A stretch of DNA of 64,000 nt from VRUE01 sp040879985. Lineage in GTDB: Bacteria; Actinomycetota; Thermoleophilia; Solirubrobacterales; 70-9. Under the pieces are notes generated by a model. That model did no database searches and was not told the origin of the DNA. It saw nothing but the letters and a program-made list of their open reading frames with translations. The position numbers were made by a program, and so were the translations under genes. Positions 8,765 to 16,610 of this stretch are shown piece after piece; position 1 is the first letter of the stretch; every line of letters starts with the position of its first letter. The stretch covers positions 1-64,000 of the forward strand of contig JBBDJH010000007.1 of the NCBI GenBank assembly GCA_040879985.1, read 5' to 3'.

Positions 8765-9397
8765 TCAGCTCGGGCGCATGTCGAGAACCTCACGGACTTG
8801 GGATACCTGCTCGATCCACGCCCGGGCGTCGGGGTCGATCAGTTCAGCCAGGGTGAGCATCTCCTGGTAGTGGGTGTCTATCGGCCGACCCATGATCGTC
8901 TCGTGATGGGCGAGTCGATTGCGGAAGGGAACGAGCTTCGACATCAATGCTGCGACCTCAGCTCGATTCCCCGATCCGGCGGGGAACGCTCGATACAGGC
9001 GGGAGACCCAGAGCCCGTCGTACTTCTTGTCGAAAAGCGCGCGCCAGAAGCCGAACGAGAGGCCTGCGACGACTCGCCCGCGGGTCGGCGTCTTGCCTTC
9101 GCGTGAGATCCTCGCGATGGTCTCACGGACTCGCTGCCGGGAGGCATCGTTCAGAATCCCCGGATCCTCAAGCCAGGTATCCCGCGGTGCCACGTCAGCG
9201 TCGACCGGCGCGAACTGGGAGTCGACGGCGTTGCGCAGGATCACCTCGACGTGATGCAGCGTCTCGAACATCGCGGCAGAGATGCGGGCGTTCCAGGCGT
9301 AGAGCGCAACAGCCCCGTCGTGGTCGCCGTCGGTCGTGGCGACGTAAGGAGCGAACCGCGCCTCGGTGACCCATTTCTTGGCTTGAGATGGCTGCAT
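8765..9397 (-). CDS. Abi-like HEPN protein (AbiD/AbiF-type)
   Basis: A 210-aa protein with the Abi-like pattern: HVEVILRNAVDSQF (residues 49-62), LSFGFWRALF (113-122) and PFRNRLAHHE (157-166). The last contains the R-x4-H motif (R159, H164) of HEPN RNases. Members of this family (Abi_2) give abortive phage infection by cutting RNA. It is convergent with the Wadjet-like operon (gap 84 nt) and lies alone on its strand. Whether it acts alone or has an RNA or protein antitoxin is not visible. Family assignment is good; the activity is inferred. Confidence 0.75.
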   Translation of the reverse strand: MQPSQAKKWVTEARFAPYVATTDGDHDGAVALYAWNARISAAMFETLHHVEVILRNAVDSQFAPVDADVAPRDTWLEDPGILNDASRQRVRETIARISREGKTPTRGRVVAGLSFGFWRALFDKKYDGLWVSRLYRAFPAGSGNRAEVAALMSKLVPFRNRLAHHETIMGRPIDTHYQEMLTLAELIDPDARAWIEQVSQVREVLDMRPS

Positions 9398-9690
9398 GGG
9401 AGATTCCTCGGAACTGGAGAGGTCGCGCTAGACTAGTTGGCGTATGCCCCAGGTAAGGCTCTCCCGCTTCGGCGGTGATCCCCCTGGGGCTCCGTTGTTC
9501 AGGGGGTGCGGAGGTCGCAGCCGCGACTGCCAAGTCGGCCCCTTTGCCTTCTTCTGCGAAGTGGCCCGCACTCTCGCTGCGCGAGCCACAATCCACCGGG
9601 AATCACCGGAATCCCCGGGAATCTAGCCGCTTCCCGGGGGAGCTGCTACGCTCAGATGGCGAGCGCGATTTCGCATTCCAGAGCGGTTTG
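9398..9690. other. Non-coding stretch at an island boundary
   Basis: This ~290-bp stretch contains no credible gene. It holds the right copy of the imperfect direct repeat (9558-9611) and leads into the tRNA-Phe-like attachment repeat. Confidence 0.5.
9558..9611. repeat. Imperfect direct repeat, right copy (pairs with 161-213)
   Basis: It shares GAAGTGGC, GAGCCACAATCCA and CACCGGAA, in the same order and spacing, with 161-213. Position next to an attachment-like site supports a mobile-element origin. Confidence 0.45.
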
Positions 9691-10731
9691 CTATCGCCCG
9701 AAATGTAGGAATCTCAACTCTCTGACCGACGACTGAAAATCGTGGTGTCGTGGGTTCGATTCCCACCCTCGCCATTCGCTTTCTGCCCTGCACGTGGGCG
9801 GGTTTTCGGCCCCGTTTGGAAGTCTCCGGATCGGCTTGGAGGGCCGATTTTCGGCCTCGTCGCCCAATCGTCGCCCATTGGGGGCCGAATCCGAGCCTTT
9901 CGGCAGGCCGGCGACCTGCTCGCGGGCGGCGCTGATCAGGCGGTCGAAGCTGGTCCCGTGGCTGCGGTCTACCCGCTGCTCGAGCTGCGCGTAGACGTCC
10001 ATCGTCATCTTCGAGTCGGCGTGGCCGACCTGGCCCATCACCCACTTGACGTCGAATTCGTTGGCGAGCAGGGCGATCGATATGTAGGTGCGGCGCAGGC
10101 TGTGGGGCGTGGCGTGGGGCAGGGGCGGCAGGCCGCGCTCGCCCAGCCGCTCACTCGCCAGCTTCGCCGCCTCGGCGACGATCTGCCCGACGCGTTGGCG
10201 GTTGAGCCGACCGCCGTGCAGGTTCGGCACCAGGTAGTCCTCGGCGTCGGTCGGGGCGCCCATACGGCGCAGCCGGTCAAGGTGCTCGACCACCGCCTCG
10301 ACCAGGTCGGGGCTCATCTGCACCTCGCGGACGCCGCTCTCGGTCTTCGAGTCGGGGATGCGGAAGCGCGCTCCCTCGGGGTCGTGGAGGCGCAGGTGGC
10401 CGATCTTCAGGTCGCACAGCTCGCTGGCGCGGACTCCGCTGCGGCCGAGCACCTCGCAGATTCCGATGTGAACGCGGCGGGCTCTGGGCCGGCTCGTGAG
10501 GGCGACATAGACAAGGAGGGCGTTGCGCCCGACGATCTCACCGATCGCTGGCTTCAGCCCTCTGATCGAAATCTGCGCCAGCGGTTGCTTCCACAGCGAC
10601 GCCAGCGTCTCGGCGGCCGTGTGCTCGGCTTTGCTCGCTAGCTGTCCGTAGTCGACGAAGAGCAACTCGGGGTTCCGGTTTGCCAGCATCAAACTGAGCA
10701 CCGAGGACTCGACCCCACCGCTGAAGAGCAC
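9691..10731 (-). CDS. Chimeric QueC-like fragment fused to tyrosine recombinase catalytic domain
   Basis: A 346-aa frame in three parts. Residues 1-~92 look like the N-terminal third of a QueC-type PP-loop ATPase (PP-loop LFSGGVESS, then FVDYGQ, then VGRNALLVYVAL and VHIGI). Residues ~93-300 are a tyrosine recombinase catalytic core: R101 in SGVRASEL, the TPHSLRRTY box, and GHADSKMTMDVY with the nucleophilic Tyr. The last ~30 residues (WESNPRHHDF...) are antisense tRNA sequence. The recombinase lacks its N-terminal core-binding domain and QueC lacks its C-terminal two thirds, so neither parent is complete. The GTG start follows GGAGGA closely and could be translated. The junction near 10455 looks like a deletion or recombination scar, but a functional fusion is not excluded. 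Confidence 0.7.
   Translation of the reverse strand: MLFSGGVESSVLSLMLANRNPELLFVDYGQLASKAEHTAAETLASLWKQPLAQISIRGLKPAIGEIVGRNALLVYVALTSRPRARRVHIGICEVLGRSGVRASELCDLKIGHLRLHDPEGARFRIPDSKTESGVREVQMSPDLVEAVVEHLDRLRRMGAPTDAEDYLVPNLHGGRLNRQRVGQIVAEAAKLASERLGERGLPPLPHATPHSLRRTYISIALLANEFDVKWVMGQVGHADSKMTMDVYAQLEQRVDRSHGTSFDRLISAAREQVAGLPKGSDSAPNGRRLGDEAENRPSKPIRRLPNGAENPPTCRAESEWRGWESNPRHHDFQSSVRELRFLHFGR
9733..9784 (+). repeat. 52-bp direct repeat with tRNA-Phe 3' half (candidate att site, left)
   Basis: Identical over 52 bp to 22490-22541. It contains an anticodon loop CTGAAAA (anticodon GAA, Phe), a 5-nt variable loop, a T-arm GTGGG-TTCGATT-CCCAC and the 3' acceptor strand CCTCGCC plus discriminator A. 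A matching 5' half (starting GGCGAGG) is not found upstream, so this is a tRNA fragment, not a gene. The recombinase gene at 9691-10731 reads antisense through it, the classic arrangement of an integrase beside its attachment site. Confidence 0.8.
9859..9884. repeat. Two GTCGCCCA motifs near the attachment site
   Basis: GTCGCCCAA (9859-9867) and GTCGCCCATTGGG (9870-9882) match the core of the repeat family at 12063, 15723 and 22360. Clustering close to the recombinase and att repeat suggests arm-type recombinase binding sites. Confidence 0.4.
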
Positions 10732-10766
10732 GGATCCTCCGAGCTGTCTGCCCGTCCACTCACCAG

Positions 10767-10786
10767 CACCAAGCTAGTGATTGGTG
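10767..10786. terminator. Small hairpin between the TA operon and the chimeric recombinase
   Basis: CACCAA (10767-10772) pairs with TTGGTG (10781-10786) around an 8-nt loop. It lies downstream of the minus-strand toxin-antitoxin operon and upstream of the chimeric gene. It is weak, and there is no T-run. Confidence 0.25.
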
Positions 10787-10897
10787 AGGCGGAAGCTTCG
10801 TTAGTCCCAGGCCGCCACCCGAGGACCGAAGGTTGACGTACGCAGGAGATTCTCGGCTACTGACGCGCGGGGTCCGCGCCGCACTCGTCGCCGAGGG

Positions 10898-11167
10898 CTA
10901 CTCGTCTGCGAGTGCGGCTTGGACCTGCTCGTCGATCAGCTCGGCATTGCATTCGTCGAGCTCGCGAAGCTCCGCCGTGAGGTCGTAGCTGCCCCGTAGC
11001 GAGGCAAGCAGGGCGCCCTGCGGGATCCGGTGCGATCCACCCGGAAGCTCCAGATAGGGGATCGACTCGGTGTCGATCCAGCGCCGGATGGTCTGCTCGT
11101 TGACGTTGAGCAGCGCGGCGGCGTCGCGCACGGTGAGGGGCTGGGGTGCGGGAGCGGCGGTAGCCAT
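10898..11167 (-). CDS. MerR/excisionase-type HTH protein
   Basis: An 89-aa protein whose residues ~10-55 form an excisionase/MerR-like winged helix (LTVRDAAALLNVNEQTIRRWI then a basic wing YLELPGGSHRI). The acidic C-terminus (about 56-89) may bind a partner. It follows the RES gene by 5 nt on the same strand and is therefore the third gene of the toxin-antitoxin operon. It could be an accessory repressor or the excisionase of the element. The latter fits its position ~170 nt upstream of the recombinase frame. Confidence 0.7.
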   Translation of the reverse strand: MATAAPAPQPLTVRDAAALLNVNEQTIRRWIDTESIPYLELPGGSHRIPQGALLASLRGSYDLTAELRELDECNAELIDEQVQAALADE

Positions 11168-11172
11168 ATTTC

Positions 11173-11682
11173 CTAGATTTGCAGGTCGGCCGGCATCGGT
11201 GGCGGGCTGTCGAAGACCTGGGGCGGTTGGACCGGACGGAGGCTGGCGATTCCGTCATCGGTGGCGAAGACACAGAGCGCCAAGTTGCCGGGGTGGGCGG
11301 CGCTCTCGTAGAGGATCGCCGTGGCCCCGGCTTTCCAGAGGCCCCCTCCCACACGCTGGAAGGACGGCCACTGCCGTTGGGTTGGCCTGGGTCTCTGGAG
11401 GCCGTGGCCTTCGAGCGCTTCGTCGGTTGAGAGATCGACGACATCGTCGAGATCGATCTCGTAGCGCCAGAGATCGCGGGGCAGGCCCATCTCGGGAGGC
11501 ATGCCCCTCTCGGCAAGGCCGCGGTACCACTCGGCCCAAGCAGTTTCGTCCTTCTCGGCGAGATAGAGGGCGGGGACGACGTCGCCGCGCTGCCAGCGTC
11601 CGTCAGATGGAGGGTCCGCATAGCGCAGCGGGTCGCCGTCGTGCGGCAGGTGCCTCCACCAGACCCCGCCGATCAACGGCAT
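11173..11682 (-). CDS. RES-domain toxin
   Basis: A 169-aa protein with the RES-domain layout. It has an N-terminal W-R-H strand (VWWRHLPHDGDPL), the YLAEKDETAWAEWY block supplying a conserved glutamate, a second acidic strand (YEIDLDDVVDL) and the C-terminal NLALCVF motif. RES toxins (ParT, MbcT-like) destroy NAD+ or ADP-ribosylate targets. It starts 3 nt after the Xre-type antitoxin stop, the usual order for this toxin-antitoxin class. Key segments look intact, so it is probably active. Substrate is inferred from the family. Confidence 0.78.
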   Translation of the reverse strand: MPLIGGVWWRHLPHDGDPLRYADPPSDGRWQRGDVVPALYLAEKDETAWAEWYRGLAERGMPPEMGLPRDLWRYEIDLDDVVDLSTDEALEGHGLQRPRPTQRQWPSFQRVGGGLWKAGATAILYESAAHPGNLALCVFATDDGIASLRPVQPPQVFDSPPPMPADLQI

Positions 11683-11685
11683 AGA

Positions 11686-12033
11686 TTAGGTGAACGGAGC
11701 GTCCTCGAGCGAGGAGACCACGCGGGCAACCCGGCGGAAGTCGCCGCGTGCCAGGAGGTCCAGCGGCTTGCGGTCGTCCAGAACCTCGATAGGGCGGCGC
11801 AGCCATACGGGGATGTAGGAGCTGTCCATCACTCGCTGTAGTCGCTCGACCAGGGCCGAGAGTTCGATCAGTCGATCCGCACGCTCGCCGGTGGGATTGC
11901 GAGTGCCGGCCAGCCACGCGCGGGCGGTCGACGGCGCGGCTCCGGTCGCCCTGGCGATGTCGGCGTCGGTGAGCCCGGCGATGTCGTGAACCCGGCTCGC
12001 CTCGCGCGCGTATGGTTGGACGGCCGTCGCCAT
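11686..12033 (-). CDS. Xre/MbcA-type antitoxin partner of the RES toxin
   Basis: A 115-aa protein. Residues ~18-45 form an HTH (VHDIAGLTDADIARATGAAPSTARAW), and the C-terminus (LRRPIEVLDDRKPLDLLARGDFRRVARVV) matches the ParS/MbcA/DUF2384 toxin-binding domain. ATG 12033 is chosen over an upstream in-frame start because the extra residues would be encoded by the repeat at 12063-12086. The upstream DNA has a promoter-like TTGCTA and two direct TGTAG motifs within 12034-12050, a plausible operator for autoregulation. Confidence 0.75.
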   Translation of the reverse strand: MATAVQPYAREASRVHDIAGLTDADIARATGAAPSTARAWLAGTRNPTGERADRLIELSALVERLQRVMDSSYIPVWLRRPIEVLDDRKPLDLLARGDFRRVARVVSSLEDAPFT

Positions 12034-12062
12034 GTGTAGCGCCACTGTAGCAAAATCGTGCA

Positions 12063-12136
12063 GGCGAATCCAGTTGGCGAAATCCAAAGCCGACGACACT
12101 CTATTTCGTCGCCCAAGGCCACCCAAGACCCTTTCG
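12063..12136. repeat. Boundary repeat, copy A
   Basis: Bases 12063-12086 are identical over 24 bp to 15723-15746. The later part GTCGCCCAAGGCCACCCAAG (12108-12127) matches copies B and C. It separates the toxin-antitoxin operon from the HNH/nuclease cassette. Confidence 0.6.
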
Positions 12137-12169
12137 GGCGAGGACTGAGTCGGACTTCGAAGGAGCGGA

Positions 12170-12994
12170 GTGGGCAGCGTTTCGGCCGATCGGTCGTCCA
12201 TCATCGGCTCCGTGGAGAATCGCGAACAGCTGACCAGGTGCATCTATTACGAGGAGCGGTGCCTCTTTTGCGGCTCGGTGGAGATGACCGAGGAGCATCT
12301 GATCCCGGGCTGGGTCTTTCGGGCCATCCAGCGCACGCGTCGTCCCCGGGTCAACATTCTCCGCCATCACCTTCCCGAGAACGAGTTCGACGACTATTTC
12401 GGCCATCGCCAAGATACCGCGCAGGTTGTCTGCGGTGCGTGTAATTCCGGTTGGATCTCCCGGCTCGACAATGCCGCCTCTCGGGTGTTGAAGCCGCTCA
12501 TCCGCGGTGAAGGCCCTATTCTTCTCAGCCCGAGGGATCAGCGAGATGTCGCGGCCTGGTGTTTGAAGATCGCGCTGGTGAACGACGTTGCGGCTCGGAA
12601 GGGCCCTAGTCGCCTGCGCGAGCACGCGGCGGAGCTGATGGAGAGCGGCGAGGCCTCGGCTTTCTTCGAGGTCTGGCACGGTCCGCCGTCGATGGAGCCG
12701 AATGACGGACTCGCTATTTTCGGGGTCCTGCCCAACCAGGGCAAACTGGTGCTGGGCCGAGGAAATGATGCCGAAGTGGTGCCGCTACTTTCCTGGTCGG
12801 TGATGCTCGGATATTGCGATCTGCTGCTGAGGCCACTTTTTCGATGGATCCCGCTTGAGGATCCGCCGACCGGGTTCCGCCGTCTGTGGCCGAGCAGCGG
12901 GTCCGCGCTGCAGATCTCCCCAAGGACCGACACCCTCCCGGCAGGGGCGCACTGTGTGCCCGCGCCGAGCTGGGCAGAGGCAGTAAGCGGCTGA
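12170..12994 (+). CDS. HNH-endonuclease-like zinc protein
   Basis: A 274-aa protein. Residues 31-34 (CLFC), the EEHLIPGW box (41-48) and CGACNSGW (88-95) match the zinc-binding, histidine-containing core of HNH-type proteins: C31, C34, H43, C88, C91 and N92. The rest has no recognised domain. GTG 12170 is preceded by AAGGAG at the right spacing. It is the first gene of a plus-strand cassette with a PD-(D/E)XK-like nuclease and an unknown protein, bounded by boundary repeats. A defence or element-maintenance role is an inference; the metal site is seen. Confidence 0.65.
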   Translation: MGSVSADRSSIIGSVENREQLTRCIYYEERCLFCGSVEMTEEHLIPGWVFRAIQRTRRPRVNILRHHLPENEFDDYFGHRQDTAQVVCGACNSGWISRLDNAASRVLKPLIRGEGPILLSPRDQRDVAAWCLKIALVNDVAARKGPSRLREHAAELMESGEASAFFEVWHGPPSMEPNDGLAIFGVLPNQGKLVLGRGNDAEVVPLLSWSVMLGYCDLLLRPLFRWIPLEDPPTGFRRLWPSSGSALQISPRTDTLPAGAHCVPAPSWAEAVSG

Positions 12995-13055
12995 GCGAAA
13001 TACGTGAAGCCCCCCGCGATCATCGCCACGCCCCCGAGCGACTTGAGTCAGGACC

Positions 13056-14684
13056 ATGCCTAGCCGTCGTGAAAGCTTCGACTTCCTCGGCCTCACGCCG
13101 GATCGTTTCGAGGAGCTCGTCTTCCTGCTCGCGGCGCTGGAGATCCCGGGCCTGGTGCGTACCGCCAACCCGGATGGCGGTCTCGACGCTCTGGTACCGG
13201 CGGGCGCATCGGGTCGGGTGGCCCGAGGGATCCAGGCCAAGCATCACACCAAGGGGCCGAGCGCAACGAAGTGCGCGGAATCTCTGCGGGACGCGATCGC
13301 CGCTCACCGCCCCGAGCACGTCACCTTCGCCTTCCCGACCAACCCGACCAGCGGGCAGATCGCCGCTTTCCAGAAGAAAGTCGTCGCAATGGATTCCGCC
13401 GTCGAGGTCGACTACTGGGGGGCCTCGCAGCTGACGTCCCGCATGATCGGATCCGAGGACGGCCGGCGGGTCGCGCGGCACATCTTTGGGGATGAGGACA
13501 CCGAACGCCTCGAGCGGCTGATTCGTGCCCACCAGAACGTCGACGACGGAGCGCAGGCGCTCGAGGCCTTGGGAGCCGGGGCCGACCTCCTGGACAGTGA
13601 CCCTTATTTCCTCTACTCGCTCGGGACTCGGCCAGGTGAGCTCCCCGCTCCTCCCTCTGCCCAAGGGTCGGTCATGCGGCTGGAAGTCATCGACGAGCAT
13701 GGTGCTCGACACGTCGACGCGGTAGCGCGCCCCGGGACGAGTCAGAATCAGCTGCCCCACGGCAGGTTCGTGCTCGAGGGGGAGGAGGCGATCAAGCGGT
13801 GGCAGAGGTTTCAGTCCGAGGGCGGCGACGTTGCCTTCGAGGACGTCGGATTTCAGTTCGAGAAGCTGCCCAAGCACTTGGCGCCGCTGTGGGATGGCGT
13901 GGAGCGCGGCGACGTCGTGATCCGGTCTGGCCGGCGGTCGAGGCGCAGCATCCTGATGGAGGTCGATGGCGACGCAGGGACGTTCTCCGCTGAGGTTCAG
14001 CTCGGACCCGCGGTGCCGAAGGATGGGTGGGAGCACGCCGTGGCTGGAAGCGTCGGAACGGCTGAGTTGACGATCAACTCTCGCCGCCGGGGGGATGGGG
14101 GAGAGGCGAACATTGACTGGTCCTGGCGATCGGGCAGAGGCTCCAACGGTGATCAGCTCAAAAGCCTTCAGTTCCTCAGAGCGGTGTCGGGTGAGGGAAC
14201 CCTGCGTCTGATGGACCCGAAGTCGAGGGCCGTGTTCACGGAAGGGCCGACGCCCGACATTGCCTTCGATCAGGACATGGCGGCATTGACGACCGTCTAC
14301 GAGGACGTGGTCTCCCTCGAGGAATGGCTGGGGACCACGATCGAGGTTCCCGACGAGATTCCGGCGGGTGACGCAAATGCCCTGCGACGGATCGCGCGCC
14401 TGATCGAGGGGATCGAAGGCTCCTGGACGAACGCGAGCTTCGTTCTGGGTCCGGCTGGCCCTAAGGAGATCGAGACCGAGGGCGTCTTTCAGCTTCGCCA
14501 ACAGATGGGAGCGCAGCTCTTTGGTCGCGAGTATCAGCTCGGTGAGCTGGTGACCTACATCAACGCCTACCGCCTCGACTCGACCCGGACGGGTGCGGAT
14601 GGAAGCACCGAGTTCGTCCTGGTCCCGCGAGACTCGTCGTCGAAGATGCTCGAGCGACTTGAGCCTCAACGCCCGTCTGTCTGA
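13056..14684 (+). CDS. PD-(D/E)XK (Mrr-like) nuclease-domain protein
   Basis: A 542-aa protein whose N-terminal ~115 residues resemble the Mrr restriction-nuclease core: FEELVFLLAAL (E19/E20), GGLDAL with D44, and IQAKHH with Q60 and K62. This order fits the D...(E/Q)xK active site. The remaining ~400 residues are not recognised and may sense DNA or protein targets; they contain β-rich segments around 200-380. It lies 61 nt after the HNH gene. It could be a type IV restriction enzyme or part of a multigene defence cassette. Catalytic residues appear intact. Confidence 0.6.
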   Translation: MPSRRESFDFLGLTPDRFEELVFLLAALEIPGLVRTANPDGGLDALVPAGASGRVARGIQAKHHTKGPSATKCAESLRDAIAAHRPEHVTFAFPTNPTSGQIAAFQKKVVAMDSAVEVDYWGASQLTSRMIGSEDGRRVARHIFGDEDTERLERLIRAHQNVDDGAQALEALGAGADLLDSDPYFLYSLGTRPGELPAPPSAQGSVMRLEVIDEHGARHVDAVARPGTSQNQLPHGRFVLEGEEAIKRWQRFQSEGGDVAFEDVGFQFEKLPKHLAPLWDGVERGDVVIRSGRRSRRSILMEVDGDAGTFSAEVQLGPAVPKDGWEHAVAGSVGTAELTINSRRRGDGGEANIDWSWRSGRGSNGDQLKSLQFLRAVSGEGTLRLMDPKSRAVFTEGPTPDIAFDQDMAALTTVYEDVVSLEEWLGTTIEVPDEIPAGDANALRRIARLIEGIEGSWTNASFVLGPAGPKEIETEGVFQLRQQMGAQLFGREYQLGELVTYINAYRLDSTRTGADGSTEFVLVPRDSSSKMLERLEPQRPSV

Positions 14685-14739
14685 CTTCTCCTGCACGTTG
14701 CGGTTTTCGCCGGCGCGGCGAGATAGCATCACTCGCCGG

Positions 14740-15468
14740 GTGGGGCTTTTCACTAAGAAGATCGCGCGGTCAACCGTGACGTTCGCCGGGCTACAGGAGT
14801 ATGCAGATTCGGGCGACGAAGACATTCCGATCCTCGCTCATGTTGATGTGTCCGAGGATCGCCCGCTTGGCGAAAACCCGCCGTTGCCATTCCTCGCGCC
14901 GCTAGGCGCTGCCCGACTCCTCAGTCTGTTGCGGCGGGAACCGCAGTTTGTGGTGCCCTTCATGGATCTCGTCAGCACCGTTTCCGCTGTCCTGCTGACG
15001 GACGATGCGGACTCGGCTGACTTCTCCGTGCGCGGAAGCATCATCACCGATCCCGCTGCGCTCAACGCGGGCATCGCGTTGTCGGCCGACAGACCCGGAG
15101 GCAATGGACTCACCAAGGCGCAGGTCAACAGCAGTGTGCCCGTGCTCGTCGAGCAGCTTCCGGGCGATGCCGAGCGCAGCACGACGGTCGGCCTCGTTCA
15201 GGAGCACAATGGGATCGGGTCGGTGCGCTTCAAATTCGGGCTCGGCTCATCGAACGCGCTCACGACGATTGGATCGTGGACTGCCACCGTCGATGACCTC
15301 GTTACGCGATGGCCTCGGGAGCAGATGGCGGTGCCGATCGGTGAGGGCCTTCGGGTTCTTGGCTCCGCATGGGACGAGTTGGGTAACCCGTCGGGAATCG
15401 GAGTCTCCGAACTCGCCGAACTCGACTCGCTGTTGACCCTTGTCACCGCTAAGCAGCTCCTCGACTAG
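14740..15468 (+). CDS. Unknown protein beside the Mrr-like nuclease
   Basis: About 242 aa from GTG 14740. No domain is recognised. The sequence is soluble and mixed α/β, without membrane segments or a signal peptide. GTG 14740 is chosen because upstream in-frame residues overlap the nuclease gene and are low-complexity basic. There is no clear ribosome site, and a possible -10 element (TAGCAT, 14724-14729) lies close by, so the mRNA may be leaderless. Position next to a nuclease suggests a partner or antitoxin-like role, but nothing in the sequence proves it. Confidence 0.5.
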   Translation: MGLFTKKIARSTVTFAGLQEYADSGDEDIPILAHVDVSEDRPLGENPPLPFLAPLGAARLLSLLRREPQFVVPFMDLVSTVSAVLLTDDADSADFSVRGSIITDPAALNAGIALSADRPGGNGLTKAQVNSSVPVLVEQLPGDAERSTTVGLVQEHNGIGSVRFKFGLGSSNALTTIGSWTATVDDLVTRWPREQMAVPIGEGLRVLGSAWDELGNPSGIGVSELAELDSLLTLVTAKQLLD

Positions 15469-15471
15469 AGA

Positions 15472-15866
15472 GCTCCTCCGCGTCCATAGTCGCTTGGCCG
15501 GGTGGTTGACGGCTGGCGGCGCTCCTAGACTGCTCCTCGACGTCGCGAGCGCCGACTACGGGCCTTAACCCGAGCGCATCGGCGGCGCCGCAATCTGGGC
15601 TCTGCCGTCGACAATCTGGTGCGGCACCGGGATATTGGGATGCCGGGCCTTGGCGCGAGCTGGCACGAGCATGCGCGGAAAGCTGAGAGCCGAACGGCAT
15701 CGGTCAAGCTTGGCCGCAATAGGGCGAATCCAGTTGGCGAAATCCATTGGGCGACGGTCCCACATCTCGTGCCCAAAGACACCCAAAACCCCTGGAAGCT
15801 GACGCTGTTCGAAGGCGCAGCAGGAGCTGACAGGCAGGCTTGATCCAGCACGGGGAGGGTCCACCC
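15472..15866. other. Non-coding module boundary
   Basis: No credible gene is present. The stretch contains boundary repeat copy B (15723-15796) and separates the nuclease cassette from the biosynthetic operon, which converges on it from the right. Confidence 0.5.
15723..15796. repeat. Boundary repeat, copy B
   Basis: Its first 24 bp equal copy A. TTGGGCGAC (15747-15755) and the following GCCCAAAGACACCCAAAACC align with copy C at 22360-22413 with few mismatches. It links copies A and C into one family. Confidence 0.6.
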
Positions 15867-16610
15867 TCACGCTGCTGGAGAGAAGCTGAGGGAGACCGTC
15901 TCCCGTCCCGGGCGGCCGGCCTTCCAGGGTCCCACCCAGTGGCAGCAGGCGCGATCGATCGGAATCAGGGAGAGGCTGTTGAACGCCGGATCGACGGAGA
16001 ACTCGTCCTGCTCCTCGTTGGCGTAGCCGAGCTGTCCGCCGTCCTGCCGGCGGTAGTCCGCGTCGAGATAGAGGTTCAGCCCGACGATCCGCGCGTCGTG
16101 CGTGTCGGTGTGGCGTGCGATGAAATCGCCGCGACGGTAGCGGACGAGCTCGCAGGAGACGTGGGGGCCGAGCGGGACACCGGCGATCTGCCCGAGCCAG
16201 GTGCGGAAGGCCACCCCGACGATCACAAAGTCGAAGAGGGCGGCGAGCTGCTCGCGGCCGCGCTCATCAAGGCGCTCGGCGTCATCGACGACCGTCGCCA
16301 GCGGACGCGCCAGCTCCTGCGCGCTCCACCGCTCCTCCGCCGGGCGAGCGCCCCACTCGCCGGCCGAGATCTCCCGCAGCCGCTCCTCCTCGTCGAGAAC
16401 CGTATGGACCCGATCCCATCGCCGAATCCTGCGCAGCGCGGCGGCGAGCTCGGCGGCGCGCTCCGCGGCCAGGAACGAGGGCAGCGACAGCGGCCGGCGG
16501 GGTCGGATCGCGAACCGGGTGCGCAGCTCTTCGAGCACGGGCGCCTGCAGATAGCGAGGGTCGATCCATCGCTTCCACTCGGCGACTACCGCCTCCGCGC
16601 TCGGGCTCAT
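15867..16610 (-). CDS. 2OG-Fe(II) dioxygenase (prolyl-4-hydroxylase-like)
   Basis: A 247-aa protein with the 2OG-Fe(II) facial triad H167-x-D169 (RHTDTHD) and H224 (CCHWVGPW), and R236 as the likely 2-oxoglutarate ligand. The double-stranded β-helix core spans ~145-245 with a helical N-terminus. Such enzymes hydroxylate amino-acid side chains or small molecules. It is the last gene of a five-gene minus-strand operon, overlapping the radical SAM stop (ATGA). Context suggests a late tailoring step on the product of the ThiF and radical SAM enzymes. Confidence 0.8.
   Translation of the reverse strand: MSPSAEAVVAEWKRWIDPRYLQAPVLEELRTRFAIRPRRPLSLPSFLAAERAAELAAALRRIRRWDRVHTVLDEEERLREISAGEWGARPAEERWSAQELARPLATVVDDAERLDERGREQLAALFDFVIVGVAFRTWLGQIAGVPLGPHVSCELVRYRRGDFIARHTDTHDARIVGLNLYLDADYRRQDGGQLGYANEEQDEFSVDPAFNSLSLIPIDRACCHWVGPWKAGRPGRETVSLSFSPAA

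Noticed and set aside
9657..9773. Possible full tRNA starting GGCGAGC
   Set aside because: The distance to the 3' end is ~117 nt and no D-arm or anticodon stem fits, so only the 3' half is accepted.
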